In this document: positions 29,399-37,539 of the stretch, in pieces
Numbering within the stretch: the stretch's first letter is position 1
How the letters are laid out: each line of letters opens with the position of its first letter
Assembly (NCBI GenBank): GCA_019118275.1
Contig: DWZH01000087.1
Span: forward strand, 95,355 to 159,354
From: Candidatus Brachybacterium merdavium
GTDB lineage: Bacteria > Actinomycetota > Actinomycetes > Actinomycetales > Dermabacteraceae
DNA length: 64,000 nt
Reading direction: 5' to 3'
The notes under the pieces: generated by a model
Seen by the model: only the letters and a program-made list of their open reading frames with translations
The model's database searches: none
Told to the model about the DNA's origin: nothing
Program-made: the position numbers and the translations under genes

Positions 29399-30319
29399 TC
29401 AGCCGCGCGCGGTGGCCCCGCGCAGGGCACGCAGGGACGGTTCGAGACGCTCGGGCGGAGGACCGTCCCAGACCGCTCGCAGGGAGCGCCGCAGGTTCAC
29501 ACCGCGCACGGGGATCCGCACCAGACGCCCCTCGCGCAGGTCCGCTGCCACGACCAGCTCGCTGAGCAGCGCACAGCCCGCTCCCCCGGCCACGGCCGTG
29601 CGCACCGCAGCGTTGGAGTGCAGGACCATCGCCGGCTCGGCGACCGGACGGGGCGCCAGAGCGGTGGCCAGGACCTCGCGGGTTCCCGATCCCTCCTCGC
29701 GGACGATCAGGGCGGTCGCGGCGAGCTGCTCGGCGTCGACTCCGGAGCTGCGGATGCTCTCGTCCTCGGCCCAGGGATGGATGGGGGCGACCACGGCGAC
29801 CAGATGGTCGTGGCCGATCACGCATGAGTCGAGATCACCGGGCGTCTCGCCGCCCTCGATGAACCCGAGGTCGGCCCGCGCGCGGCGCAGGGCCGAGATC
29901 ACGCCGGCGGTGTTCTCCACCTCGAAGGTCGCGGGCACTCCCGGCAGCTCGGCGGCCAGGGATGCGAGGAAGATCGGCATCAGGTGCTCGGCGATGGTCT
30001 GGGAGGCGACGATGCGCACCGGTCCGTGACCGGCCGAGTACCGGACCTGCTCGACCAGGCCGTCGGCCGCGTCGAGCACGCGCCGTGCATGCTCGATGGC
30101 CACCCGCCCCTCCGCCGTGGGTTCGGAGCCACGGGCGCCGCGGTCGAAGACACGCACCCCGAGCCGCCTCTCCAGCCGCGAGAGCTGACGGGAGGCGTTG
30201 GGCTGGGCGATGCCCAGGGCGGAGGAGGCCGCCGAGAGGCTGCCCAGCTCGGCGACGGTGACCAGGAGCTCGAGGGAGTCCAGGTCGGGGCGTGTGACGT
30301 GACTGCGAAACCCAGACAT
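29399..30319 (-). CDS. LysR-family transcriptional regulator
   Basis: 306 residues. The N-terminal winged helix-turn-helix (about residues 14-72) has the family sequence ELGSLSAASSALGIAQPNAS and RLGVRVFDRGARG; a periplasmic-binding-like effector domain follows. It is divergent from the YeiH-family transporter, a pairing well known for CysB/YeiE-like regulators, so control of that transporter is likely. A palindrome overlaps its start codon, pointing to autoregulation. TATCAT lies 7 bases before the ATG and there is no ribosome site, so translation may be leaderless. Confidence 0.9.
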   Translation of the reverse strand: MSGFRSHVTRPDLDSLELLVTVAELGSLSAASSALGIAQPNASRQLSRLERRLGVRVFDRGARGSEPTAEGRVAIEHARRVLDAADGLVEQVRYSAGHGPVRIVASQTIAEHLMPIFLASLAAELPGVPATFEVENTAGVISALRRARADLGFIEGGETPGDLDSCVIGHDHLVAVVAPIHPWAEDESIRSSGVDAEQLAATALIVREEGSGTREVLATALAPRPVAEPAMVLHSNAAVRTAVAGGAGCALLSELVVAADLREGRLVRIPVRGVNLRRSLRAVWDGPPPERLEPSLRALRGATARG

Positions 30320-30334
30320 ATCCGTGATGATATG
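30317..30334. promoter_or_regulatory. Palindrome overlapping lysR start and yeiH promoter region
   Basis: CATATC and GATATG flank a 6-base spacer, a perfect 18-base dyad. It includes the lysR ATG (30319-30317) and the candidate lysR -10 box TATCAT (30332-30327). Its size and position suit a LysR-type site that regulates the regulator and the divergent transporter gene. Confidence 0.5.
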
Positions 30335-30381
30335 ACCTGCAGCGGATCGGGGACTACCGCCCGCGGCCCCGGAGCACGACG

Positions 30382-31569
30382 GTGGGACGCGTGCCTTTTC
30401 CAGCTCGAACCCGTATGCCTTCCCCGGCCCCGGCGGCCGGCTCCCGCCCTTCCCTGCCCCGCCGCATCGGCCCGGGCCTGTTGCTGAGCCTCGCCGTCGG
30501 GGCCTTCACGCTCGCCTTGTCCCACATCATCCCGGCGGCCTCCCCCGCGCTGGTGGCGATCGTGCTCGGCACGCTCGCGGCCAACACGGTGCTACGGCGC
30601 CCCGCGACGGAGAAGGTGCTGCTGCCCGGCCTGCGGGTGTCCTCCCGCACGGTGCTGCGGATCGGGATCGCACTGCTGGGCCTGCAGCTGGCGCTGGGTG
30701 ATGTCCTGGAGCTGGGGCCGCTGACGCTGTTGACCGTGGTCGCGGTGGTCGGACTGGGCATGGGTGCCGGACTGTTGGCCGGACGCCTGCTTCACCTGCC
30801 TCTCACGCAGACGATCCTGGTCAGCTGCGGCTTCTCGATCTGCGGCGCGGCCGCCGTCGCGGCGGCGAGCTCGGCCCTGGAAGGGACCGCCCGAGGTGCG
30901 CGCGATGACCGCGAGCAAGATCGCTCTGTGCAGGCGGAGCGTGGCGGAGTGCAGCTGGAGACCCAGACCGCCACCGCGATCGCCCTGGTGGTGCTGTTCG
31001 GGACGCTGATGATCCCTCTGGTCCCGCTCCTGGCGGTGGCTCTGGATCTGCCGGCTCCCGGCTCCGGCACCTGGGCCGGAGCCTCGATCCTCGAGGTCGC
31101 GCAGGTGGTGGCGGCGGGCAGCATGATGGGCACGGATGCACTGGGCACGGCGGTCCTGGTCAAGCTCGCCCGGGTGCTGATGCTGGCCCCGGTGATCGCG
31201 ATCGTGACCGCGGTGATGCTCCGCGCCGCTTCGACCCGGCGCGGCTCCGCGGAGCATCGCGACGACCTCCCGCAGGAGGGTGGGTCGCCCGCACGGGTCG
31301 ACAGGGCCCGTCCGCCGATCATGCCGATGTTCGTGCTCGCCTTCCTCGTCGCGGTCGGGGTCCGCTCGCTGGGGATCGTGCCGTCGCCGGCGCTCGATCT
31401 GCTCTCCACCGTGCAGGCACTGCTGCTGGCATCGGCGATGTTCGCGCTCGGCACGGGGTTGCGGGCCGATCTGCTGCGTCAGGTCGGCGGCCGCCCGGTC
31501 GCCCTCGCAGCGATCCTGGCCGTGGTCGTCCTGGCCGTCGGCCTGGCAGGAGCGCTGGTGGCGGTCTGA
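30382..31569 (+). CDS. YeiH/UPF0324-family membrane transporter
   Basis: 395 residues with about ten hydrophobic segments and Pro/Arg-rich N-terminus. Family stretches include ASPALVAIVLGTLAANTV, VLRIGIALLGLQLALGDV, LVSCGFSICGAAAVAA and the ASILEVAQVVAAG motif. Relatives are proposed sulfonate or sulfate exporters; direct evidence for most is thin. GTG at 30382 has GGAG 7 bases before it; an ATG at 30415 is the alternative. A short hydrophilic loop (about 168-190) separates the two halves. Divergent LysR is the probable regulator. Confidence 0.88.
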   Translation: MGRVPFPARTRMPSPAPAAGSRPSLPRRIGPGLLLSLAVGAFTLALSHIIPAASPALVAIVLGTLAANTVLRRPATEKVLLPGLRVSSRTVLRIGIALLGLQLALGDVLELGPLTLLTVVAVVGLGMGAGLLAGRLLHLPLTQTILVSCGFSICGAAAVAAASSALEGTARGARDDREQDRSVQAERGGVQLETQTATAIALVVLFGTLMIPLVPLLAVALDLPAPGSGTWAGASILEVAQVVAAGSMMGTDALGTAVLVKLARVLMLAPVIAIVTAVMLRAASTRRGSAEHRDDLPQEGGSPARVDRARPPIMPMFVLAFLVAVGVRSLGIVPSPALDLLSTVQALLLASAMFALGTGLRADLLRQVGGRPVALAAILAVVVLAVGLAGALVAV

Positions 31570-31579
31570 CGCCGGCTCT

Positions 31580-31647
31580 GGTGCCCCTTCGCCGGTGGAG
31601 TGCCGACACGGGCGGCGCCCCTCCGCCGGCGCAGGGCCGGCACGGGC
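31580..31647. repeat. Degenerate tandem 34-bp repeat, two copies
   Basis: Copies at 31580-31613 and 31614-31647 are adjacent and match at 28 of 34 positions. They contain GCCGGC-type self-complementary blocks and lie between the converging transporter and MetE-like genes, so they may serve as a terminator. Confidence 0.55.
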
Positions 31648-31714
31648 CGTGAGGGCGGGCCGGATGAGCGGGCGAGCTGGTGTCTGCCGGTGGCCGGAGC
31701 GAGGTCGGGCGCGA

Positions 31715-32842
31715 TCAGCTCTCGACGCGCTCGGCCCAGGCCGGTGCTGCTCGCAGCAGCGCCTCGATCCCTGGTTCGTCCAACAGAGTATGGAGGCCGG
31801 GCTGCGCGGAGGGGTCCACGCGTCCGGCGTGCACGTCGTGGGAAGCTCCAGTGTGGGCGATCAGCCCGAAGCCGGCGGCCTGCGCCGAGCTGTAGCCGAG
31901 CCGGCGCCAGGTCTCCAGCACCTGGTCCAGCTCGTCGGCCATCCCGCCGCCCGGGCGGGGATCGACGACCAGCTCGAGGGCGCAGCCGGCCTCCGTCGCG
32001 GCCGCCAGACCTTCCCAGATCCCGCGGCCGGCATCCGTGGACAGGGCAGGCTGCCTGCGAGGAGCCACCGCCAGACGGCGAGCCCCGGCGTCGCGGGCGG
32101 CGGTCACGAGGGCGGCGTCGGCCCCGACCCCGAGCGTGATCTCCTCAGCCCCCAGAGCCCCGGTCTCCCCGAGCGCGGCGAGCAGGCGGAGCCACAGATG
32201 GCCGATCTCCGGGGCCGGGATCGGCGGATAGCGCCGCCGGCCCGACGGGGTGGGGATGCGCCCGGCGACGACACCGGCCACGGCGTCCTCCCGCACCAGC
32301 ACGTGGGGCCGGGCCCCGGGGACCCGGTCACGGAGCTCCGCGAGATGCTCGGTGATGCCTTCGGCCAGCAGCATCGGCAGATCGCGCACGGCCCCCGGGT
32401 CGGACAGGGTGCGCTCACCAGTGGACAGGAAGCTCGCGGCGGCCAGGGTCGCCGGCCCCAGGACGGTGACCATCAGCGGCCCCTCGTAGCCGTACAGGGC
32501 GATGCGGGCGGCCTCGACGGTGAGCTGCTGCTGCTCCCAGGCGTGCCGCCAGGCCCGTCCCAGGCCAGGTCCCATGCGCCAGCCGTAGGGGGCGAGGTCA
32601 CCGGTCATCCCCGCCAGCATCACGAGCGTCGAGGGCAGGAGATGATCGGTGTCATCGATGCCCAGGGCAGCCGGCAGGTACAGGCGGGTGGCGATCTGGT
32701 CCTCGAGATCGTCGCCGAGCAGGGCGCGCAGCCGCATCAGCGCGGCCAGGTGGGGGTCATCCGGCAGCTCGTGGGCGATGATCGCCTCGGTGTCCGGTGC
32801 CCGGAAGGTGCCGTCGCCGGTGAGGGTGACCAGGGGGCTCAT
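31715..32842 (-). CDS. MetE/UROD-like TIM-barrel protein of unknown function
   Basis: 375 residues resembling the C-terminal barrel of cobalamin-independent methionine synthase (ALGIDDTDHLLPSTLVMLAGMTGDLAPYGWRM, with GPATLAAASFL and VREDAVAGVVAG further on; shown here in parts under the family order). The zinc ligands of true MetE (the HxC...C site) are not visible, so methionine synthase activity is doubtful. Similar genes are next to mnmA in other actinobacteria, which suggests a linked role in tRNA thiolation or sulfur metabolism. The ATG overlaps the mnmA stop by 4 bases, so the genes are coupled. Confidence 0.7.
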   Translation of the reverse strand: MSPLVTLTGDGTFRAPDTEAIIAHELPDDPHLAALMRLRALLGDDLEDQIATRLYLPAALGIDDTDHLLPSTLVMLAGMTGDLAPYGWRMGPGLGRAWRHAWEQQQLTVEAARIALYGYEGPLMVTVLGPATLAAASFLSTGERTLSDPGAVRDLPMLLAEGITEHLAELRDRVPGARPHVLVREDAVAGVVAGRIPTPSGRRRYPPIPAPEIGHLWLRLLAALGETGALGAEEITLGVGADAALVTAARDAGARRLAVAPRRQPALSTDAGRGIWEGLAAATEAGCALELVVDPRPGGGMADELDQVLETWRRLGYSSAQAAGFGLIAHTGASHDVHAGRVDPSAQPGLHTLLDEPGIEALLRAAPAWAERVES

Positions 32843-33918
32843 GCGCGCCGCTCCAGGGTGGCGGCGGCGACGACCCGGTCTTCGACATAGAGCACGAGGG
32901 TCTGCCCGGGGGCGACGCCGCGGATGGGGCTCTCGAGCCGGACCCGGAGGTCACGAGTGGAGATCGCCGTGACCACACCGGGGGTGGCTTCGCCGTGGGC
33001 GCGGATCTGCGCGCCGATCTCCTGGCCCTCGGTCAGCTCCTCGAAGGTGATCACGTCGGTGGCCACCAGCTCCCGGGTCGACAGCAGCTCCGCCGCCCCG
33101 ACCACGACCTGGCGCGAGGAGGGATCGATGTCGACCACGTAGCGGGGGCGTCCGTCGGCGGCGGGATGCTGGATGCCCAGCCCCTTGCGCTGACCGATGG
33201 TGAATCCGTGGGTGCCCTGGTGAGTCCCGATCACCTCGCCGGCCTCGTCGAGGATCTCTCCGGGGCGCTGGCCCAGCGAGCGCTCCAGGAAGCCGCGGGT
33301 GTCGCCGTCGGCCACGAAGCAGATGTCGTAGCTGTCGGGCTTGGTCGACACGCCCAGACCGCGGGCCTGGGCCTCGGCTCGCACCTCGTCCTTGGTCGCG
33401 TACTCCCCCAACGGGAACAGAGAACGGCCCACCGCCTCGGGGCCCATCACGGCCAGCACGTAGGACTGGTCCTTGTCCATGTTGCGCGAGCGGTGCAGTG
33501 ACGGCGCACCACCGGGTCCGTCGGTGCGGATCGAGGCGTAGTGGCCGGTGCACACGGCGTCGAAGCCCAGCGCCGTGGCGCGCTCCATGAGGGAGGCGAA
33601 CTTGATGCGCTCGTTGCAGCGCACACAGGGGTTAGGGGTGCGGCCGGCTGCGTACTCGGACAGGAAGTCCTCCACGACCAGATCGTGGAAGTCGTCGGAG
33701 AGATCCCACACGTAATACGGGATGCCGATCCGGTCGGCGGCCCGGCGGGCGTCGGAGGCGTCCTCGACGGTGCAGCATCCCCGCGACCCGGTACGGTTCT
33801 GATCGCGGTTCTTCGACAGCGCCATATGCACGCCGACCACCTCGTGACCTGCTTCGGCCGCACGGGCCGCGGCCACCGCGGAGTCCACTCCCCCGCTCAT
33901 CGCTGCCAGCACCTTCAC
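32839..33918 (-). CDS. mnmA: tRNA-specific 2-thiouridylase
   Basis: Thiolates U34 of Lys, Glu and Gln tRNAs, using ATP and persulfide sulfur (359 aa). PP-loop SGGVDSAVAA at residues 7-16; the catalytic cysteine pair is in NPCVRCNERIKF and YDICFVADGDTRGFL; the C-terminal beta-barrel domain follows HGFTIGQRKGLG. GTG at 33918 is preceded by GGAGGAGG; the frame stays open far upstream but that extension has no conserved sequence. A cysteine desulfurase 357 bases upstream could supply the sulfur. Confidence 0.94.
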   Translation of the reverse strand: MKVLAAMSGGVDSAVAAARAAEAGHEVVGVHMALSKNRDQNRTGSRGCCTVEDASDARRAADRIGIPYYVWDLSDDFHDLVVEDFLSEYAAGRTPNPCVRCNERIKFASLMERATALGFDAVCTGHYASIRTDGPGGAPSLHRSRNMDKDQSYVLAVMGPEAVGRSLFPLGEYATKDEVRAEAQARGLGVSTKPDSYDICFVADGDTRGFLERSLGQRPGEILDEAGEVIGTHQGTHGFTIGQRKGLGIQHPAADGRPRYVVDIDPSSRQVVVGAAELLSTRELVATDVITFEELTEGQEIGAQIRAHGEATPGVVTAISTRDLRVRLESPIRGVAPGQTLVLYVEDRVVAAATLERRA

Positions 33919-34274
33919 GGCGGCCTCCTCCCTCTCGTCCAGCCGCTCAGTGTACGGATCGTGGAGGTCGCCGCGGAACGGATGTGAACGTGATGTGCGC
34001 CCTGCCCAGCCCCACCTCGCGCCGGCGCACCCCGTCCCGCCCCCCGGTGCCCCGGCGTCCCGTCCCACCGGCCTCCCGGCGTCCGCGGCGTCCCCTCCCA
34101 CCGAGCGCTGCAAAGATGCGGGAATACCGCCCTCAGACCACCACTTCGCAGAGCTCGGTGAGCACATGGCTGGGATCGGTGACCCCATGGCTGGGATCGG
34201 TGACCCCATGGCTGGGATCGGTGAACCCGTGGCCGGAGCCTACCGGCGGGCGGCCGGCCAGATCGCTCAGCTGC
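33919..34274. other. Intergenic region between the cysteine desulfurase and mnmA
   Basis: 356 bases with no conserved gene. The mnmA-proximal part (34000-34100) is C-rich (CCCGGCG-type runs). The rest holds a three-copy 21-bp tandem repeat (34166-34228). A short plus-strand ORF (34166-34282) of 38 codons reads MAGIGDP three times and then AYRRAAGQIAQLLS, with GGTGAG 5 bases before its ATG; I cannot support it as a gene. Confidence 0.5.
34166..34228. repeat. Three tandem 21-bp repeats (ATGGCTGGGATCGGTGACCCC)
   Basis: Units at 34166-34186, 34187-34207 and 34208-34228; the third differs at one base (GAACCC). A partial fourth unit (GTGGCCGG) follows. The unit length is a multiple of 3, so each strand and frame reads through as a 7-residue repeat. 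Confidence 0.9.
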
Positions 34275-35597
34275 TCAGCTGAACAGCGCCCCCACGGCGC
34301 GGGCCTTCTCGAGCGACTCCGGCAGGGCGCGCAGCAGGATCTCGATATCGCGCTCGGTGCTGGTCCAGCCCAGCGAGAGCCGCAGTGCGCCCCGAGTCTG
34401 CTCAGCGGTCAGGCCCATCGCGGCCAGGACGGGGCTGGCCTGAGTGACCCCGGCCGAGCAGGCCGATCCCGCCGAGGAATCCACACCGCGCTCGTCGAGC
34501 AGGAACAGCAGCGAATCGGCGTCCGCGCCGGGGAAGACGACGTGGACGATGTGTCCGGACTGCGGTGCTTCCTCGGGCAGGGTGAAACGGGCATCGGGGT
34601 CGATCTCGGCGATCCCCCGGCGTAGCATCTTCGCAAGTCCCTGCAGGTGGCGGGCATGTTCATCTCGGTCACGCAGGGTCTCGTCGAGCGCGGCGGCGAA
34701 GGCCGCGGCGTGCGGTCCGTCCAGGGTGCCCGAGCGGATGCCGCGCTGCTGTCCGCCGCCGGTGCTGGCCGGGGCCAGCGGCACGCCCGGCTTGGCCACC
34801 AGCGCACCGATCCCCACGGGGGCGCCGATCTTGTGCCCCGACAGCGACATCAGATCCACGTCGTCCCATGAGGGCAGGTCCACCAGCCCCAGGCCCTGGA
34901 CCGCGTCGGTGTGCACCAGGGTGCCGTGGGGACGTGCGATCGCGGCGAGGGAGGCGAGGCTCTGGCTCGCCCCCGTCTCGTTGTTGACCAGGGCCGCGCT
35001 GACCACGCTGACCCGGCCATCGGCCAGAGCCTCCTCCGTCTGCTCGGGGAGCAGCTGACCGTGCCGGTCGACGGGAAGGAACCGGGCAGCCAGCCCGTTC
35101 GGGGGCTCGGCAAGCGCGCGGGCGGTGGCGACCACGGCGGGATGGTCGGTCTCGGCGACCGCGACAGCCTTGCGCACGGGATCCTTCGCGCGGGCACCGA
35201 GGGCGAGGCTGCGCACGGCGATGTTGTCGGCCTCGGTGCCGCCGGAGGTCATGATCAGCCAGCTACGGGGCACCCCGAGCAGGCCGCCGATGGTCTCCAG
35301 GGCGTCGTCGAGCACGGCGCGGGAGCGTCGGCCCGAGGCGTGCACGGAGGAGGGGTTGCCCCACACCATCGAGGCCTCCAGGAAGGCCTCCCGAGCGGCC
35401 GGACGCAGGACGGTGGTCGCCGCGTGGTCGAGGTAGGCGCGCTCCTGCCCGGCCCCGGCGGACCCCGACGAGCCCCCTGCGGACCCGGACTGGCCCCCGG
35501 CGGCCCCGGACCTGCCCCCTGCGGACAGGGGCTCGGGGGCCGGGGTGGCGTGCCGCCCGCCGTCGGGCTCATCGGTCACGGACTGCTCATTCACCAT
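34275..35597 (-). CDS. Cysteine desulfurase (NifS/IscS-like)
   Basis: PLP enzyme releasing sulfur from cysteine as persulfide (440 aa). After a ~50-residue Gly/Ser/Ala-rich low-complexity leader come the conserved YLDHAATT, the ASGRRSR region, the PLP lysine K256 (SLSGHKIGAPVG) and the active cysteine C380 (SSAGSACSAG). The leader is unusual; other members start near YLDHAATT. The ATG at 35597 overlaps the end of the upstream TPR gene by 7 bases, so it may be co-translated with the MoxR/VWA operon. Sulfur acceptors could include MnmA or cluster assembly. Confidence 0.92.
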   Translation of the reverse strand: MVNEQSVTDEPDGGRHATPAPEPLSAGGRSGAAGGQSGSAGGSSGSAGAGQERAYLDHAATTVLRPAAREAFLEASMVWGNPSSVHASGRRSRAVLDDALETIGGLLGVPRSWLIMTSGGTEADNIAVRSLALGARAKDPVRKAVAVAETDHPAVVATARALAEPPNGLAARFLPVDRHGQLLPEQTEEALADGRVSVVSAALVNNETGASQSLASLAAIARPHGTLVHTDAVQGLGLVDLPSWDDVDLMSLSGHKIGAPVGIGALVAKPGVPLAPASTGGGQQRGIRSGTLDGPHAAAFAAALDETLRDRDEHARHLQGLAKMLRRGIAEIDPDARFTLPEEAPQSGHIVHVVFPGADADSLLFLLDERGVDSSAGSACSAGVTQASPVLAAMGLTAEQTRGALRLSLGWTSTERDIEILLRALPESLEKARAVGALFS

Positions 35598-36547
35598 GGC
35601 TTGCTCGGATCCTGCGGGGACCCACCGGTATCGTCCTCGCCATCGCCCTCGGCATCGCGATTGCGCTGCTCCAGCTCGTCCTCCTTCTCCTGGTTCTCCC
35701 CATCGCCCTGTGTGGGGGCCTCCTCATCGGGACCTTCGCCCTCGGGGTCCTCCCGGCGGGGATCTCCCTGTTCCCGGGGCCCGCCGCCCTCGCCGGGTTC
35801 GCCCTCGCCGCCCGAGCCCTCCTCGCTCTCGCGCTCGTCGGGGTCCTCGCCGGCTTCCTCGTCGGCCTCGCGCCGCTTGTCGCGGATGCGCTCGCCATTG
35901 TCGTCGGTGGTCTCGGAGTCCTCATTGCCGGAGCCGCCTTCGGACTGCTCCTCGCCGCCTTCGCCGCCTTCGCCCTCTTCGCCCTCTTCCCCTTCGCCAC
36001 CTTCACCGTCGTCCTCGCCGCCTCCGCCTCCGGCGCAGGGCTGCATCAGCACCTCGGCCTCGTAGAGCCGCTCGGCGCGCTCGGCGGGATCATCGATCTC
36101 ATCGGCCTGGCGTTCGATCGAGATGGCGAGGTTGTTGATGATTTTGCACTGGGCGTGCAACGGCTGGTTCAGGTCGCTGCCCGTGTTCCATTTCTCCAGG
36201 GCGGTGCGCAGCTCGGCCTCGGCCTCGGCATTCTGCCCCATCTGCAGCAGGTCGGTGCCCTCGCTCAGATGCGGCAGATACGGCTCGAACCAGTTGGCGA
36301 GCTGCACGGGGGCCAGCCTCTCGATGGCACCGGTGTAGTTGCCGTCCTCATAGGCGGACTGGTGGGTGGCCTGAGTGATGGGCAGGGACACGAATTTCAT
36401 GGTCAGCAGCGCCAGCAGCAGGATCGGCAGCGCCAGGATCACGAAGACGATCAGCCGCACGCGGCGCAGCCGCCTGACGTCGAGCCCGAAGTCCTGGGGG
36501 CGGCCCCGGGTGTCCTGCGCGAGGGGCGACTGCGGGGGCGTGCTCAT
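35591..36547 (-). CDS. Single-span membrane protein with acidic Gly/Glu-rich tail, Bat-like operon
   Basis: 318 residues. A basic N-terminus (RRLRRVR) precedes one membrane helix (about residues 31-50: LIVFVILALPILLLALLTM), then a helical TPR-like segment of ~120 residues (AEAEAELRTALEKWN, NNLAISIERQADEI) with C-terminal CAGGGGGEDD. The last ~150 residues are a low-complexity acidic tail (Glu/Gly/Asp), probably disordered. The preceding VWA gene ends in TGATG with this start. By position it resembles the TPR subunit (BatE/BatC) of MoxR-VWA operons. No catalytic motif is seen. Confidence 0.7.
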   Translation of the reverse strand: MSTPPQSPLAQDTRGRPQDFGLDVRRLRRVRLIVFVILALPILLLALLTMKFVSLPITQATHQSAYEDGNYTGAIERLAPVQLANWFEPYLPHLSEGTDLLQMGQNAEAEAELRTALEKWNTGSDLNQPLHAQCKIINNLAISIERQADEIDDPAERAERLYEAEVLMQPCAGGGGGEDDGEGGEGEEGEEGEGGEGGEEQSEGGSGNEDSETTDDNGERIRDKRREADEEAGEDPDERESEEGSGGEGEPGEGGGPREQGDPRREDPEGEGPDEEAPTQGDGENQEKEDELEQRNRDAEGDGEDDTGGSPQDPSKPW

Positions 36548-37539
36548 CACTGCGCTCCTCGGAGGTCGTAGCGGTCCAGCCGGCGCGGCAGGCGGTAGGT
36601 CATCTCCCCCAGCTCCCAGATCACCAGGCCCGCCAGCGGGATCGCGGCGATCCAGTACCAGTCCTCGAAGCTGGCCACCGAGCGCGGGGACTCGGTCGGG
36701 ACCGAGCGCAGGGTGATGCCCTCCATGGTGCCCTCGATCGGCGCCTCCGGATCGTCGCGGTGGAGGTAGGGCACACCCATCTGGCCGGCGATGGTCTCCA
36801 GCTGCTCCTCGTCGATCCGCGAGACGCCGGGCTGGCCGGACTCGTCGGTGATGTACTCCCCGTCGGTGTCGCCGCCGCTGGCTCTCATCTGGCCGCCCTC
36901 CGTGGTGCCGTAGCCCAGCACCGCGCCGCCGTCGACCAGCGAAGCGGTCTGGCTGAAGGGCTCGGCCTCGCGCTCGTCGGTGTTCTCACCGTCGGCCAGG
37001 AAATAGACCAGGATGTGGGAATCGGGGTCGTCGCGGCGGGTCTCGGTCAGCGCGGTCAGCAGGGTGGTCAGCGGGCGATCCATGTTCGAGCCCTGGGAGT
37101 AGGCGGTGGGTTCGGTCTCGAGGGTGTCGATCCAGGCCGCGGCCGCTCCGGCATCGGTGGTCAAGGGCAGCTGCTGGGTGGCGGAGGAGTCGAATCCGAT
37201 GATCGAGTAGCGCGAGCCCTCGGTCATCTCCATGATCCGCTCCATGTCGGCCTGCACACCCTCCAGACGGGGCTGCTCGCCATGATAGTCCTCGGCGTTC
37301 ATGGAGCCGGTACGGTCGACGACGAAGAACACGTTGGCGTTCATCCGCTCAGTCTGCTCCCCCTCGAGCGGGGTCACCGGGCGCAGCGCGACCACCAGCA
37401 GCAGCGCCACCATCAGTCCTCGCCGCAGCCATGCCACCCGCTGACGGGGCCGGCGCACCAGCAGCACGGCGCACAGGAACAGCATCCCCCCGAACAGAGG
37501 GATGATCGCCCACAAAGGCATCAGCAGCTCCAGGCGCAT
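36547..37539 (-). CDS. VWA-domain membrane protein (second of two)
   Basis: 330 residues: an N-terminal membrane anchor (two helices, about residues 9-28 and 37-56), a von Willebrand A domain with MIDAS sequence VVDRTGSMNAED, and a C-terminal membrane helix (WYWIAAIPLAGLVIW). The MIDAS motif uses DRTGS rather than the usual DxSxS, with Thr in the first Ser position. ATG at 37539 with GGAGG 8 bases upstream is preferred to 37554. Its start overlaps the previous stop (TGATG). Likely a chaperone or assembly factor working with the MoxR ATPase at the membrane. Confidence 0.82.
   Translation of the reverse strand: MRLELLMPLWAIIPLFGGMLFLCAVLLVRRPRQRVAWLRRGLMVALLLVVALRPVTPLEGEQTERMNANVFFVVDRTGSMNAEDYHGEQPRLEGVQADMERIMEMTEGSRYSIIGFDSSATQQLPLTTDAGAAAAWIDTLETEPTAYSQGSNMDRPLTTLLTALTETRRDDPDSHILVYFLADGENTDEREAEPFSQTASLVDGGAVLGYGTTEGGQMRASGGDTDGEYITDESGQPGVSRIDEEQLETIAGQMGVPYLHRDDPEAPIEGTMEGITLRSVPTESPRSVASFEDWYWIAAIPLAGLVIWELGEMTYRLPRRLDRYDLRGAQ

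Noticed and set aside
33919..34209. N-terminal extension of mnmA to 34209
   Set aside because: The extension is repeat-derived and C-rich with no family similarity; GTG 33918 has a strong ribosome site and gives the conserved start.
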